A DNA stretch of 64,000 bases from Streptomyces flavofungini (GTDB lineage Bacteria; Actinomycetota; Actinomycetes; Streptomycetales; Streptomycetaceae): NCBI RefSeq assembly GCF_030388665.1, contig NZ_CP128846.1, positions 4,476,501-4,540,500 on the forward strand, given 5' to 3'. The position numbers were made by a program, and so were the translations under genes. Below are positions 1 to 7,982 of the stretch, piece by piece. The notes beneath the pieces were generated by a model. That model made no database searches and was not told the DNA's origin. It was given only the letters and a program-made list of their open reading frames with translations. Numbering within the stretch: position 1 is the first letter of the stretch; each line of letters starts with the position of its first letter.

Positions 1-86
1 ACAAGACCCCGGACAGCTACCTCGCCGGCCTCCACCTACGAGCCTCCATGATCTGGATCAAAGACCTCACCCGGACCACTAATTGA
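1..86 (+). CDS. IS5-family transposase, C-terminal end (partial)
   Basis: The frame starting at base 3 reads into the window and ends at TGA 84-86. Its last residues, SYLAGLHLRASMIWIKDL, resemble the conserved C-terminal end of IS5-family DDE transposases, which often close with a 'GLHLAA-xx-IWL' helix. The rest of the gene, and so its intactness, lies upstream of the window. I could not identify the terminal inverted repeat or a target duplication in the 55 bases before the next gene, so the right end of the element is not defined. It may be a full insertion sequence or a relic. Confidence 0.6.
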   Translation, partial: KTPDSYLAGLHLRASMIWIKDLTRTTN

Positions 87-141
87 TCACAACTCGATAC
101 GCGCCCTAGCCCGCCCCCGGCCCGCCCGGGCGCCGGCGCCG

Positions 142-1095
142 TCAGAGCGGCAGCCCGTAGTCCGCGCACTTCGGCTTGAAGTCCGGCTTGTCCGCGCCGA
201 GGGCGTTGACGACGTTCTGCGTCGTCGGGCCGTCCGTGAACAGGCCGACGTGACCGACGCGGTTCTTCGGGCACTGGTCCTGCACGAGGATGTTGCGGAC
301 GTTGTCGCCCTTCAGGAAGCCGTTGCCGTACGGGCTCGCGATCAGGTCGTACTTGGTGGCGATGACCGTGTAGCGCACACCGGGGACGGTGTCGCCGTCG
401 GCCCACAGCGCCTTCTGGAAGTCGGAGCCCTCCTGCTGGTCCTTCAGGCCCTGGAGGTTCAGGTGGTCGAAGGCGCCGTTGACGATGCCGAGCACGCCGA
501 GGGCCTTGCCGAGGTTCACCAGACCGCTGAGGGTGGTGCCGTGGTTGGTGGGGGCGAGCGCCACGAGCCGGTCGACCTTCTTGGCGCCGCCGAGCCGCTT
601 GATGTAGTGGTTCGGCATCATGCCGCCCTGGGAGTGCCCGAGGACGTCGACCTTCTTGGCGCCGGTGGCAGCCAGCACCTTGTCCACGAACGCGCTCATG
701 CCCTCGGCGGACTTGGCGATGCCGGTGAGGCCGCCGACGCGCCCGCCGAAGTTGAACGGGCTGCCCATGCCGTAGTTGAAGGCGTAGACGCAGTGGCCCT
801 CGTTGGCGAGCGTCGGGCCCATCTTGACCCAGTTCGCGCCGAGGTTCACGCCGGTGCCGTGCACGAGGACGACCGGGTTGGGGTGCTCGGCGTCGGGCTT
901 GCAGTTCCAGTCGTTCACGCCGGACACGGCGTTCGGGCTGAGTAAGAAGTTGCTCACGCCCTCGGCGACGCCGCCGACGGGGTACTGCTTGCGCGGCTGT
1001 TCCCCGGCCTGCGCCGGGACGGCCGCGGCGGTGAGCGCCGAGGCGGCCAGGGTGACGGCCGCGGCCAGGCGGGCCGGTGCGGAGGCTCTGTTCAT
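142..1095 (-). CDS. Secreted triacylglycerol lipase/esterase (Lipase_2, EstA type)
   Basis: An extracellular alpha/beta hydrolase of 317 aa expected to hydrolyse acylglycerols or esters. Residues 1-30 form a Sec signal peptide ending in AQA. The oxyanion loop VLVHGTG lies at 75-82 and the nucleophile elbow is GHSQGG with Ser155. A late Asp (region YDLIASPYGNGF) and a His (GHVGLF) can complete the triad. A longer frame opens at 1152, but I chose the ATG at 1095 because it is preceded by GAAGGGA at good spacing and gives a clean signal peptide. Leu51 is encoded by TTA (943-945), so translation should need the bldA tRNA, tying secretion to development or stationary phase. Two inverted repeats lie upstream at 1154-1209. 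Confidence 0.9.
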   Translation of the reverse strand: MNRASAPARLAAAVTLAASALTAAAVPAQAGEQPRKQYPVGGVAEGVSNFLLSPNAVSGVNDWNCKPDAEHPNPVVLVHGTGVNLGANWVKMGPTLANEGHCVYAFNYGMGSPFNFGGRVGGLTGIAKSAEGMSAFVDKVLAATGAKKVDVLGHSQGGMMPNHYIKRLGGAKKVDRLVALAPTNHGTTLSGLVNLGKALGVLGIVNGAFDHLNLQGLKDQQEGSDFQKALWADGDTVPGVRYTVIATKYDLIASPYGNGFLKGDNVRNILVQDQCPKNRVGHVGLFTDGPTTQNVVNALGADKPDFKPKCADYGLPL

Positions 1096-1153
1096 GGTGC
1101 CGGTCCCTTCAGGTGCACGAGTGGGGTGTTCGGACGCAGGGGTCGTCGCCATT

Positions 1154-1209
1154 TGTCATAGGCATGACAGATCTGCGTCCAGGAATCTGAAACGGCAGCA
1201 CTTCAGATT
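1154..1209. promoter_or_regulatory. Two inverted repeats upstream of the lipase gene
   Basis: A perfect palindrome TGTCAT-AGGC-ATGACA occupies 1154-1169. A second pair, AATCTGAA (1184-1191) and TTCAGATT (1202-1209), is separated by ten bases. This 1150-1245 stretch is clearly more AT-rich than its surroundings and lies 60-115 bases before the lipase start, as expected for a promoter with operator sites. No regulator can be assigned; the second repeat could instead be a hairpin in the leader RNA. Confidence 0.5.
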
Positions 1210-1372
1210 TGGTTACTTGAAAGTAGGGCCACGGAAACAGCCGCGCAAGACTCGTGCGTACGAGAATTTCCGGGCGGGCCAAGGGGGTTGGCGCCGACGG
1301 GGCTGACCTCGGGCGACGAGGCCCGGGCGGGGTGGGTGAGGTGTGCGGGGCGCGGGGGGTCGTGTGGGGCGC

Positions 1373-1484
1373 GTGGGTCGGAGGCGGCGCGCGAGGGCTC
1401 GTGGGTCGGAGGCGGCGCGCGAGGGCTCGTGGGTCGGAGGCGGCGGGCGAGGTCGCGTGGGGCGGAGGCGGCGGGCGAGGTCGC
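1373..1484. repeat. Four tandem 28-bp repeats in an intergenic region
   Basis: Four head-to-tail 28-base units start at 1373, 1401, 1429 and 1457. Each begins GTGGGTCGGAGGCGGCG or a close variant. The first two are identical, and copies 3 and 4 differ by a few bases. A partial fifth unit continues toward 1515. The unit length is not a multiple of three. The array fills most of the 420-base gap 1096-1515 between the phosphatase stop and the lipase start, and no gene was seen in that gap. Confidence 0.85.
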
Positions 1485-1515
1485 GTGGGGCGCGTGGGGC
1501 GGAGGCCGCGCGCGG

Positions 1516-2592
1516 TTACGCCGAGGGCCGGGCCCGCCGCGGCCACGAGCCCGGGTCCTGCTCCGGCGCGGACGACGCGAAGGCGTGGGTGGGCTGGGCG
1601 AGCACCACGGTGAGGTCGTCCACGAGCGGGGCGCCGCCGGTGTGCCTGCGGACCAGGCCCGTCAGGCACTCCAGCGCGTCGGGCAGGGCGGGTTGGGCGA
1701 GGGCGGCGTGCACCTGGGGCGCGTCGAGCCGGAAGGGGACGCGGTCGCCGTCGCGGGCGTCGGTGAGGCCGTCGGTGTACAGGAGCAGGCGCTGGCCCGC
1801 CGAGAGCCGGACGCGCTGCGCGGACGGGGTGGGGCCGAGGCCCAGCGGGGGCGAGGGCCGCGGCGGGGCGAGCAGGCACAGGCGGCGGCCGGTGCGCAGC
1901 GGGGCCGGATGACCGCAGTTGACGATGCGGGCCTCGCCGGGGCGGAAGTCGACGAGCAGCAGCGTGACGAAGTCCTCCGGGCCGAGGTCGGGGCGCAGCC
2001 GCTCGTCGAGGGCGTGCACGAGCCGGACCGGGTCGGGCTCGGTGGCCGCGGTGCCCCGGAAGGCGGCGAGGACGGCGGCGGCCACCCGCATCGCCTGCGC
2101 CCCGTGCCCCTTGACGTCGGCGAGCAGCAGGCGCGGCCCCGCGGCAGTGAGCACGACGTCGTGGACGTCACCGCCGAGCAGGCCGTGCGGGTCGAAGGAA
2201 CGGGTGTGCGCGGCGAGGTCGACGTGGCCGACGCGGTCGGGCAGGGGGCGGGCCAGGGCCTCCTGGGCGGCGACGGCGAGTCGGGTCACGTCGTCGAGCG
2301 CGCACTCGGCGCGTGCGCGGGTGCGCGCCGTGAACACCGCCCACAGCGAGACCGCGGCGACGTTCAGGGCGGCGGCCACCGCGCCCGGCCCGGCGGACGG
2401 CGTGCCGAGGAGCGTCAGGGCGACGGCGACGACCCCCAGAACAGCGGTGACGCGCACCGACAGGCGGTGGGCGGCAAGGAGCGGCCCCAGCAGCGCGAGC
2501 CCGTACGAGGGAAGGTGCGCGGCGAGCGCGAGCGAGGCCTCGACGGCCTGCGCGCCCACCGCCGCGGCCAGCCATTTGCGCCGTGTCGCCAC
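1516..2592 (-). CDS. Membrane-associated PP2C/SpoIIE-type serine phosphatase
   Basis: A 358-aa protein. The first ~100 residues contain several hydrophobic segments (LALAAHLPSYGLALL, VTAVLGVVAVALTLL, AAALNVAAVSLWAVF), consistent with membrane helices. The rest is a PP2C_SIG phosphatase domain: GGDVHDVV and LLLADVKGHGAQAMRVAA carry the metal-binding Asp residues, followed by NCGHPAPL, LLLYTDGLTDARD and VDDLTVVLAQ near the end. Such proteins usually dephosphorylate anti-anti-sigma factors. No HATPase or sensor domain is present. The start is GTG 2590-2592, with GAGGGGAC upstream; the longer open frame to 3231 runs over the divergent gene and is not used. It is divergent from the NTPase gene at 2792, with 199 bases between them. 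Confidence 0.85.
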   Translation of the reverse strand: MATRRKWLAAAVGAQAVEASLALAAHLPSYGLALLGPLLAAHRLSVRVTAVLGVVAVALTLLGTPSAGPGAVAAALNVAAVSLWAVFTARTRARAECALDDVTRLAVAAQEALARPLPDRVGHVDLAAHTRSFDPHGLLGGDVHDVVLTAAGPRLLLADVKGHGAQAMRVAAAVLAAFRGTAATEPDPVRLVHALDERLRPDLGPEDFVTLLLVDFRPGEARIVNCGHPAPLRTGRRLCLLAPPRPSPPLGLGPTPSAQRVRLSAGQRLLLYTDGLTDARDGDRVPFRLDAPQVHAALAQPALPDALECLTGLVRRHTGGAPLVDDLTVVLAQPTHAFASSAPEQDPGSWPRRARPSA

Positions 2593-2791
2593 TGCGTCCC
2601 CTCGGTCGTCCGACGAAGTCCGTCTGCCCCGCGCACGGCCCCCGTGTGCGGGGTACTGTGCCAGCTTCGATGACGGTCCGTGGCCGATTCGCCACAGCTT
2701 GCGCGTCGCCCGCCCGGCGTCGGCAGCATGGGGGCGGGACCTCCCGGACAGGGCGGGGTACGTCGCAATCAGTACGACGCAGGGGGCGAAG

Positions 2792-4918
2792 GTGGCGCAG
2801 TCGCGGGAACCGAAGGTGGGCGGCCCGGCGTGCGGGAGCGGCCCGGGGCTCGTCGGCCGGGGGGACGAACTGGCGAAGCTGAACGGCCGGTTGGCCCGCA
2901 ACCGCCTCGTCACGGTGAGCGGGGTCGGCGGGGTCGGCAAGACCCGCCTCGCCCGGCAGGCGGCCGCCGAGCTGCGCCCGCGCTTCCCCGACGGCGTCTG
3001 GTGGGTGGAGCTGTCCCCGCTGGAGGACGGCACGCTCCTGCCGTACGCGATCGCCGAGGCACTGCCCCTGGTCGACCAGAGCGGACGGCCGCTGCTCGAA
3101 GTCGTCGCCGAGTACCTGGCGGGGCGTGAGCTGCTGCTCGTCCTCGACACCTGCGAGCACGTGGTCCGGGAGTGCGGCGACGCGGTGGCGGCCCTCCTGA
3201 TGGCGGCCCCGGGGCTGCGCGTGCTCGCCACCAGCCGCCGCCCGCTCGGCCTGTCCGTCGAGGACGTCGTACCGCTCGCCCCGCTGCCCGACGCGGACGC
3301 GAGGGCGCTCCTGGCACTGCGCGCGGGCGCGGCGGCCTCTGGAGGCAGCGGCGGCCCCGGCGGCTCCGGCGGACCTGACGGCCCCCACGACCCCGGCGGC
3401 CCCCGCGACCCTCACGGCTCCCGCGACGACGCCGAGATGGCGGCCCTGTGCCGGAGGCTCGACGGCCTTCCGCTCGCCATCGAGCTGGCCGCCGCCCGGC
3501 TCGGCGAGATGTCCCCGGCCGAGCTCAACCGGCGCCTCGACGACCGCTTCGAGGTCCTGGGCGAGACCCGGCAGCCCGTGTACGAGGCGGACCCGCCCTG
3601 GCACCAGGCGCTGCGCACCGCCATCGGCTGGAGCCACCAGCTGTGCACCCCGGCCCAGCGCCTCGCCTGGGCCCGGCTCTCCGTGTTCTCGGGGACGTTC
3701 GACGAGGAGGCGGCACGCCGGGTGTGCGCGGACGACCGCCTGCCCGCCCGCGGCATGTCGAACCTGCTCGCGTCGCTCGTGCAGAGCTCGATCGTGGAGT
3801 GGGTGCCCGCCGGCCCCGTGTCGCGCTACCGCATGCTGGACACCATCCGCGAGTTCGGCCTGGCCTGGCTGCGCGGACTCGGCGAGGAGGAGGAGCTGCG
3901 CCGCCGCCACGTCGACCACTACCTGGCGCTCGCGCACACCGCCGAAGCCGCCTGGTCGGGCCCCGATCAGGTGGCCTGGTACCGCCGCGCGAACGCCGAG
4001 CACGCCAACTTCCGCGCGGCGCTCGACTCCTGTCTCGCCGACGGCGACGGGCACCGCGCCCAGGAGCTGTGCGGCGCCCTGTGGTTCGTCTGGTTCGCCT
4101 GCGGCTTCTCGACGGAGGGCCGCCACTACGCGGACCGGGCCCTGGCCCTGCGCCACACCCCCGGCCACATCCGGGGCAAGGCGCTGTGGGCCCGCGGCCT
4201 GGTCGCCCTGATCCAGGGCGACCCGGACACGGTCCACCGGTCGGCCGTCGCTCTGCGGGAGGCCACCGCCGACGGGGACGACGCGACCGCGCAGTACGCG
4301 GCCGCCTATCTGGCCGGAGCCGCCCTCGTCGCGACGGGCCGGCACGCGGCGGCCATCGAGACGCTGCAAGCGCCCCCGCCCGGCAGGCCCGCGCCCGGCC
4401 GCTACGACGTGGCCTGGGGCCTGGTCCGCACCGCCCGCGCCTTCTCCCACGTCTTCCTCGGCCAGTACGAGGAGGCCGCGGCCGTCTCCGCGGAGCTGTG
4501 CGCCGACTGTGCCCGCGGCGGCGAACTCTGGCTGCACTCCTACGGCGACTACACCCGCGCCCTCGCCGAGCTCTCCCGGGGCCGCGCCGCCGAGGCCGTC
4601 ACCCACGCCCGCGCCGCGGTGCGGGGCAAACACCGCTTCCACGACGCCCTCGGCATGGCGCTCGCCCTCGACCTGCTCGCCTCCGCGTCCGTCGCCACCC
4701 GGGACGCCGTGCGGGCCGCCCGGTTCCTCGGCAGCGCCGACCGGGTCTGGCAGACGATGGGCAGCGCGCGCGCCGGTTCCGAGGACGTGGCGGCCGCGCG
4801 CCGGGCCTGCGAGGCGGCGGCCCGCGGCCTCATCGGCGACGAGGCGTACGGGGCCGCGTTCCGCGCGGGGTACGAGGACGACCTGGACGCGGTCGTCTCG
4901 GAGGCCCTCACGGTGTGA
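2792..4918 (+). CDS. AfsR/NB-ARC-type STAND NTPase regulator-like protein
   Basis: A 708-aa protein with an NB-ARC-like NTPase domain: Walker A in VSGVGGVGKTRLA (about residues 45-58), then LLLVLDTCEHV (Walker B) and LRVLATSRRPLG (sensor). A winged-helix-like segment and a TPR-like C-terminal half follow. This is the core of AfsR/LuxR-type 'ATPase regulators', but I see neither an N-terminal OmpR/BTAD domain nor a C-terminal LuxR helix-turn-helix. DNA binding is therefore not supported, and a signalling STAND switch is more likely. A 35-residue Gly/Pro/Asp/His linker interrupts the NTPase near residues 185-215. GTG 2792 was chosen because AGGGGG lies five bases before it; the frame itself is open from 1919. 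Confidence 0.8.
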   Translation: MAQSREPKVGGPACGSGPGLVGRGDELAKLNGRLARNRLVTVSGVGGVGKTRLARQAAAELRPRFPDGVWWVELSPLEDGTLLPYAIAEALPLVDQSGRPLLEVVAEYLAGRELLLVLDTCEHVVRECGDAVAALLMAAPGLRVLATSRRPLGLSVEDVVPLAPLPDADARALLALRAGAAASGGSGGPGGSGGPDGPHDPGGPRDPHGSRDDAEMAALCRRLDGLPLAIELAAARLGEMSPAELNRRLDDRFEVLGETRQPVYEADPPWHQALRTAIGWSHQLCTPAQRLAWARLSVFSGTFDEEAARRVCADDRLPARGMSNLLASLVQSSIVEWVPAGPVSRYRMLDTIREFGLAWLRGLGEEEELRRRHVDHYLALAHTAEAAWSGPDQVAWYRRANAEHANFRAALDSCLADGDGHRAQELCGALWFVWFACGFSTEGRHYADRALALRHTPGHIRGKALWARGLVALIQGDPDTVHRSAVALREATADGDDATAQYAAAYLAGAALVATGRHAAAIETLQAPPPGRPAPGRYDVAWGLVRTARAFSHVFLGQYEEAAAVSAELCADCARGGELWLHSYGDYTRALAELSRGRAAEAVTHARAAVRGKHRFHDALGMALALDLLASASVATRDAVRAARFLGSADRVWQTMGSARAGSEDVAAARRACEAAARGLIGDEAYGAAFRAGYEDDLDAVVSEALTV

Positions 4919-5016
4919 GCGCGGAGCCCGCGGGAACCCGGCGCGGGGGATCGGTGTGAGCGACAATTCACGGGCAGGGGCGGGCAGTTGCCGCCGGGCC
5001 GAGGGGAGCGGAATCG

Positions 5017-5694
5017 GTGTTGTCGGACGAGGCGCGGGACGGACGACGGGCTTCGCGGGCGTACGGGGGCAAGTCCGCCGAGCAGCGCCGGGCCGAACGC
5101 CGACGGCGCTTCCTGGAGGCGGCCGTCGAGCTCTTCGGCGCGGGCCCGGGCGCGTACCGCGCCGCGTCGGTGGCGACGCTGTGCGCGCGGGCCGACCTGT
5201 CGACGCGCCAGTTCTACGAGGAGTTCCGCAACCTCGAAGAGGTGCTCGCCGTGCTCCACGGCCACGTGCAGAAAGCCGCGCAGGCCGCCATCGTGGAGGC
5301 CCTCGCCACGGCCACGGAGGGCAGCGTCCGCGAGCGCGCCGACACCGCGTTCCGCGCGTACGCCCGGGTGCTCACGGCCAATCCGCATCTCGTGCGGATC
5401 GCCTTCGTCGAGGTCACGGGCGTCAGCCCCGAGCTGGAGAAACAGCGCCTGGAGGCCCGCAAGGGCTGGGTGGACCTCCTGGTCGCCGCCCTCGACCAGG
5501 CCGCGGCGCACGGCGAGATCGGCGCGCGGGACTACCGGATCGCGGCACAGGGGTTCGTCGCCGCGGTCAACGGCCTGCTGTACGACTGGACGGCGGGGTA
5601 CGTCGACGCGAGCCTCGACACGATCGTGGACGAGCTGCTGCTGATGTTCATGGGGCTGCTGCAGCCGCCGGAGGGCAAGGACCGGGTGGCGTAG
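5017..5694 (+). CDS. TetR-family transcriptional regulator
   Basis: A 225-aa regulator. The N-terminal helix-turn-helix spans residues ~25-70, with RRRRFLEAAVELFG followed by SVATLCARADLSTRQFYEEF and NLEEVLAVLHG. The C-terminal ligand-binding part is helical and ends MFMGLLQPP. The start is GTG 5017, with GAGGGGAG eight bases upstream. It follows the NB-ARC gene by 98 bases on the same strand and could be co-transcribed with it. Downstream is a decayed region rather than an intact target gene, so its regulon is unclear. Confidence 0.88.
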   Translation: MLSDEARDGRRASRAYGGKSAEQRRAERRRRFLEAAVELFGAGPGAYRAASVATLCARADLSTRQFYEEFRNLEEVLAVLHGHVQKAAQAAIVEALATATEGSVRERADTAFRAYARVLTANPHLVRIAFVEVTGVSPELEKQRLEARKGWVDLLVAALDQAAAHGEIGARDYRIAAQGFVAAVNGLLYDWTAGYVDASLDTIVDELLLMFMGLLQPPEGKDRVA

Positions 5695-5699
5695 GAACG

Positions 5700-5826
5700 C
5701 CGCGGCTTCCCCCGCTGCACCTCCTTGTCGTGCACGACGTGATCCCACACGAACAGCCCGTCCCAGCCCGTCTGTTCGGCGGCCACCGCCACCCGGGCGA
5801 CGGTCCTGGCGTCCGCGAAGTCCCCT
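5700..5826 (-). pseudogene. Remnant of an LLM-class (F420-dependent) flavin oxidoreductase
   Basis: Read on the minus strand this gives DFADARTVARVAVAAEQTGW followed by DGLFVWDHVVHDKE, which matches the N-terminal region of luciferase-like monooxygenases ('AxxAEEAGWDGxFxWDH'). No start, no upstream strand-1 segment and no remaining ~250 residues are present, so this is a fragment. It lies in the 5695-6114 gap and stops abruptly at about 5826, where an unrelated plus-strand fragment begins. Confidence 0.6.
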
Positions 5827-5830
5827 CTAC

Positions 5831-5974
5831 GTGTCCGGGGACCGGATCTTCCTCGTGGGGCGGGACTGGAGCCCGGCGCGGGGCACGCTCTGGACCGTGC
5901 GGGAGAGCGAGGACGTGCGGGTGGAGTACGTGAGCGGGACGCGGGGGCGGCAGGAGGGGTGCGGTGGCCCCTGA
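5831..5974 (+). pseudogene. Short coding remnant of unknown function
   Basis: The plus-strand frame from about 5825 reads LYVSGDRIFLVGRDWSPARG, then TLWTVRESEDVRVEYVSG, and ends at TGA 5972-5974. Composition and GC-rich third positions look like real coding sequence. It has no ribosome-binding site, and the open frame is only ~50 codons. I do not recognise the family. It abuts the LLM remnant head-to-tail, as at a deletion junction. The remaining bases to 6114 contain only a GC-rich leader for the cupin gene. Confidence 0.35.
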
Positions 5975-6114
5975 GGTGAAGTGGCTGAAGACGGACGGGG
6001 GCTGCTGCTTGTCGGGGCCGGGACGGGCCGGTGGGGGGTTACCGTGCTGCCGGAGCGCACGGGCAGGACCACCTGGTCCGGGTGCGGCGACGGAGAGGCA
6101 GGCGAGGGAGCGGC

Positions 6115-6606
6115 ATGGCGAGGTCCCCTGTGAGGCCCGAGGAGTTGATCGCCCGGTACGGGCTCGAACCACTGCCCTTCGAAGGGGGGCGTTTCCGCCA
6201 GACGTGGGCGGGACCGCCGGACACCGCGTCCGGCCATCCCGTCGGCACGGCGATCATCATGCTCCTGACGTCCGCCACGGGCGACTTCTCGGCGCTGCAC
6301 CGCCTCCCCACCGACGAGGTCTGGCACTTCTACCAGGGCGACCCCCTCGACCTGCTGCTGCTCCACCCCGACGGCACGGACGAGCTGCGGATACTGGGCG
6401 ACGGTGACGGCGAGGAGTTCCAGCTCGTCGTGCGCGCGGGGACGTGGATGGGGGCGCGGGTGCGGGACGGGGGCGAGTGGTCGCTGTTCGGGACGACCAT
6501 GGCTCCCGGGTTCCTGGAGTCGGACTACGAGGGTGGGGATCCGGACACGTTGGCCGCCCGCTATCCCCAACAGGCCGAACTGATCCGGAGGTTGTGCCGT
6601 GTCTGA
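6115..6606 (+). CDS. Cupin_5 (DUF985) family protein
   Basis: A 163-aa single-domain cupin. The conserved pattern is visible in order: EELIARYGLEPLPFEGGRF at the start, TAIIMLLTSATGDFSALHRLPTDEVWHFYQGDPLDLLLLHPDG in the barrel, and GEWSLFGTTMAPGFLESDYE near the end. Members are small sugar- or metal-binding-like cupins, often of unknown substrate. ATG 6115 follows GAGGGAG at proper spacing. Its stop overlaps the GTG start of the next gene, so the two are probably translationally coupled. Confidence 0.88.
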   Translation: MARSPVRPEELIARYGLEPLPFEGGRFRQTWAGPPDTASGHPVGTAIIMLLTSATGDFSALHRLPTDEVWHFYQGDPLDLLLLHPDGTDELRILGDGDGEEFQLVVRAGTWMGARVRDGGEWSLFGTTMAPGFLESDYEGGDPDTLAARYPQQAELIRRLCRV

Positions 6607-7375
6607 TCCCGGACTCCCCTCACTGGCGGGGCGGGTGGCGCTGGTGACCGGCGCCAGCGGGCTGATCGGCGGCGGCATCGCGCGCAGCTTCGCGCGGGCG
6701 GGGGCCGCTGTCGTCGTGCACTGCAACAAGGGGCGCGAGCGGGCGCGGCACGTCGCCGAGGACATCGGGGAGGCGGGCGGGGACGCCCTCGTCGTCGCCG
6801 CCGACCTCGGCGAGGAGCGGGAGTGCCGCCGACTCGTCGAGGAGGCGTACGACTGGCGGGGGCGCCTCGACTCGCTCGTCAACAACGCCGGGGTGCAGCC
6901 CGTGCAGGGGCTCGCGGGGATGTCCGTCGGGGACTGGCGCGGGATGTACGACGCCGACGTCACCAGCGCGTTCTGCTGCACGCAGGCCGCTGTCGGGGTC
7001 ATGGCCGGGCAGGACGGGGGTGGCAGTGTCACCCACATCGCGTCCATCGAGGGGCATCAGCCCGCCGTCGGGCACGCGCACTACAGCGCCGCGAAGGCCG
7101 CGCTGATCATGTTCGCGCGGGCGGCCGCCGTGGAGTACGGGGCGCGCGGGGTGCGGGTCAACTCGGTGTCGCCCGGGCTCATCGGGCACCCCTCCCTGGC
7201 CTCCGAGTGGCCCGACGGCGTCGAGCGGTGGGGACGGGCGGCACCCCTCGGCCGCCTCGGGCGGCCCGAGGACGTGGGGGCCGCGTGCGTGTTCCTCGCC
7301 TCGGACGCGGCGTCGTGGATCACGGGCACCGACCTGGTGGTCGACGGTGGAGTCAGCGCACGCTCGACGTGGTGA
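6599..7375 (+). CDS. Short-chain dehydrogenase/reductase (SDR)
   Basis: A classical 258-aa SDR. The cofactor motif TGASGLIG is at 17-24, NNAG follows near residue 97, and the catalytic residues are Ser149 (IASIEG), Tyr162 and Lys166 (YSAAK). The C-terminal LASDAASWITGTDLVVDGG is typical. It is an NAD(P)-dependent oxidoreductase of the glucose-dehydrogenase/FabG-like group; the substrate cannot be told. It starts with GTG 6599 inside the end of the cupin gene (8-base overlap), implying a two-gene operon. Confidence 0.9.
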   Translation: MSDPGLPSLAGRVALVTGASGLIGGGIARSFARAGAAVVVHCNKGRERARHVAEDIGEAGGDALVVAADLGEERECRRLVEEAYDWRGRLDSLVNNAGVQPVQGLAGMSVGDWRGMYDADVTSAFCCTQAAVGVMAGQDGGGSVTHIASIEGHQPAVGHAHYSAAKAALIMFARAAAVEYGARGVRVNSVSPGLIGHPSLASEWPDGVERWGRAAPLGRLGRPEDVGAACVFLASDAASWITGTDLVVDGGVSARSTW

Positions 7376-7519
7376 CCCGCGCGTGCCGCGCCACCTGGCA
7401 CCCCGGTACCGGGCCACTCCTGCCGGCCGTCGCCCTTGCGGGGTGGCACCTCCCAGAGCGGCCACGTCCTCCCTGTCGCCCCCGCTACCCTGCCGCCCGC
7501 CCCGTACAAGACGGACGGC

Positions 7520-7867
7520 GTGGCCCTGGTGGCAGAGGTCGTGCTGCCCGACGACATCGCCGGACTCGATGGATACCTCCGTGAGCTGGTGCACGGCGCA
7601 GCCCCCGGCGCCCTTGAGGCACTGATCGACCTGGCGGACCGTGAGATCCGCCGCGCCTTCCCCGAGGTCGACGCCACCTCGGCCCTGCGCCGTGCGCTCG
7701 ACCAGCCCTCCAAGCCGGCCCGCGGCGGCGTCGGCGTCCTGTGGTCGAAGACAGAAGCCCGTCCGGCGATGGAGAACGAGGCGCGGAGCACCGGTCGGCG
7801 GGGCCCCGGCCCACGCGGGCGGGGCGCCCCTCCCTGGGGTGCGGGGGCGGAGCCCCGGTTCCGGTGA
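7520..7867 (+). CDS. Hypothetical protein
   Basis: A frame of about 115 codons with strongly GC-biased third positions from GTG 7520 onward (VALVAEVVLPDDIAGLDGYL at the N-terminus). The middle looks helical (EALIDLADREIRRAFPEVDATSALRRAL). The last 30 residues are Arg/Gly/Pro-rich and may be non-functional extension. No clear ribosome-binding site; GTG 7529 is an alternative start. I do not recognise the family. Confidence 0.5.
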   Translation: MALVAEVVLPDDIAGLDGYLRELVHGAAPGALEALIDLADREIRRAFPEVDATSALRRALDQPSKPARGGVGVLWSKTEARPAMENEARSTGRRGPGPRGRGAPPWGAGAEPRFR

Positions 7868-7899
7868 AGGGGTGGGGCTGGGGCGCGCCGTGAGGACGG

Positions 7900-7944
7900 C
7901 GACGGCCGCCCTGCGCGCTGGGGAGAGCGCGGGGGCGGCCGTCG
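7900..7944. terminator. Large stem-loop between convergent genes
   Basis: CGACGGCCGCCC (7900-7911) pairs perfectly with GGGCGGCCGTCG (7933-7944), and the loop contains a further short GC stem. It lies between the plus-strand hypothetical gene and the minus-strand efflux pump and could serve both as an intrinsic terminator. There is no U tract, which is usual in Streptomyces. Confidence 0.6.
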
Positions 7945-7982
7945 TCGCGGCGGGCTCGGGCCGGGGCCCGGGGCCGTGGGTC

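Noticed and set aside
1..141. Right boundary of the IS5-type element
   Set aside because: Without the left end I cannot find matching terminal repeats or a target duplication.
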